Below are positions 5,855-6,568 of a stretch of 6,568 nt of DNA, piece after piece. The position numbers and the translations under genes were made by a program. This stretch comes from Bordetella parapertussis (GTDB taxonomy: Bacteria > Pseudomonadota > Gammaproteobacteria > Burkholderiales > Burkholderiaceae_B): positions 1 to 6,568 of the forward strand of contig CAMAYM010000128.1 of assembly GCA_945862495.1 (NCBI GenBank). Reading direction: 5' to 3'. Position 1 is the stretch's first letter. Each line of letters opens with the position of its first letter. Below the pieces are notes generated by a model. That model was not told the origin of the DNA. It saw only the letters and a program-made list of their open reading frames with translations, and ran no database searches.

Positions 5855-6568
5855 TTATTTCTTGCCTTGAGAGTTCTTAAGGTACTTAAAGAACTCAGAG
5901 CTTGGGTCGACCACGAGTACATCGCCAGACTTACCGAATGCAGCGCGATAACCCTCTAAGCTCTTATAAAAGCTATAGAAAGGTAAATCAGCGCCATACG
6001 CCTTGGCATAGAGACCTGCCGCTTCAGCATCGCCCTCACCCATGATGGCCTCAGCTCGACCTTGGGCTTTAGCTAGAATCTGCTCGCGCTCACGATCCGC
6101 TTCGGCTCGAATACGCTCACCCTTGGCTGCACCTTCCGAACGAAGCTGATTCGCGACACGGATACGCTCAGACTCCATCCGTCGATAAACAGACTCGGAA
6201 ATTTCAGGAGCAAACTCGATGCGCTTGAGGCGAACGTCGACAATTTTGACACCGAGGGGCTCAGCACGCTTGGCAACGTTATTGAGCACTTCGGTCATGA
6301 TGACGTCACGCTCAAGAGACACCACGTCCTTGACCGTACGCACGTTTACGGAAGCATTTAACGCATCGCGAATCTGCGCCTGCAAGCGCTCACGCGCTGC
6401 ACGCTCGTTTCCACCGAACGTCACGTAATACAGTCTGGGATCAACAATGCGCCATTTGACGAATGAGTCGATCAACAGGTTCTTCTTTTCAGACGTTTGC
6501 ACACGCTCTGCTTCTTGAAGATCAATTGTGAGCAAACGTTTATCCAAGGTCACCACGTTTTGGAAAGG
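5855..6568 (-). CDS. hflC: HflC, SPFH-family membrane regulator of FtsH (N-terminus outside window)
   Basis: 237 C-terminal residues are visible. The reading frame stays open to the window edge as PFQNVVTLDKRLLT, so the GTG at 6556-6554 is an internal Val codon and not a start. Compared with the usual length of about 295-300 residues, roughly 60 are missing, including the single membrane anchor. The visible part contains the SPFH/band-7 domain (SEKKNLLIDSFVKWRI, followed by ERLQAQIRDALN), then a charged coiled-coil stretch rich in Arg, Glu and Ala (about residues 124-190) and the HflC-type end (LPFYSFYKSLEGYRAAF, then a hydrophilic Lys-rich tail). HflC pairs with HflK in a large periplasm-facing inner-membrane assembly that encloses FtsH and modulates membrane-protein proteolysis. 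hflK would be expected just beyond the right edge. HflK is excluded by the SLEGYRAAF and DPSSEFFKYL ending. Confidence 0.96.
   Translation of the reverse strand, partial: PFQNVVTLDKRLLTIDLQEAERVQTSEKKNLLIDSFVKWRIVDPRLYYVTFGGNERAARERLQAQIRDALNASVNVRTVKDVVSLERDVIMTEVLNNVAKRAEPLGVKIVDVRLKRIEFAPEISESVYRRMESERIRVANQLRSEGAAKGERIRAEADREREQILAKAQGRAEAIMGEGDAEAAGLYAKAYGADLPFYSFYKSLEGYRAAFGKSGDVLVVDPSSEFFKYLKNSQGKK

Noticed and set aside
6554..6556. GTG as the start codon of hflC
   Set aside because: The frame continues open to the window edge with family-like residues (PFQNV), and the membrane anchor still has to lie upstream.

Overview
The window is a stretch of bacterial chromosome in which every gene I can support lies on the minus strand. 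In transcription order (high to low coordinates) these are hflC (3' part), hisZ, purA, a Gpt-like phosphoribosyltransferase gene, rpsU, dnaG and rpoD (first 44 codons). The gene order hflC-hisZ-purA-phosphoribosyltransferase, a separate hisZ (which implies a short-form HisG elsewhere), and a Lys/Ala/Pro-rich N-terminus on sigma-70 together point to a betaproteobacterium of the Burkholderiales. An Alcaligenaceae-like relative is my best guess. This taxonomic placement is inference from gene order and protein style, not a database result.

Layout. At the right edge (5855-6568) is the end of hflC, whose product is a membrane partner of the FtsH protease. The 235-bp gap after it (5620-5854) holds a stem-loop, a perfect TATAAT box, and a strong intrinsic terminator that separates hflC from hisZ. 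Next come hisZ, purA and the phosphoribosyltransferase. purA and the transferase share one base (TAATG), and hisZ and purA each carry an almost identical 15-bp inverted repeat upstream. The left half is the macromolecular-synthesis block rpsU-dnaG-rpoD. It has an extended -10 promoter before rpsU, a GC-rich hairpin between rpsU and dnaG, a TTG start on dnaG, and a pair of mutually exclusive hairpins between dnaG and rpoD.

How the genes work together. HisZ (with HisG) uses PRPP and ATP to start histidine synthesis, a route that releases the purine intermediate AICAR. PurA turns IMP into adenylosuccinate on the way to AMP. The Gpt-like enzyme probably uses PRPP to salvage a purine base. The middle block therefore joins PRPP and purine-nucleotide metabolism. 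rpsU, dnaG and rpoD supply a ribosomal protein, the replication primase and the main sigma factor, and the signals between them fit differential expression inside one operon.

I found no mobile element, CRISPR array, tRNA, rRNA or clearly novel multi-gene system. The proteins are ordinary core genes. The observations worth following are regulatory: the paired operator-like repeat, the promoter-terminator unit before hisZ, the alternative hairpins before rpoD, and the near absence of Shine-Dalgarno sequences.
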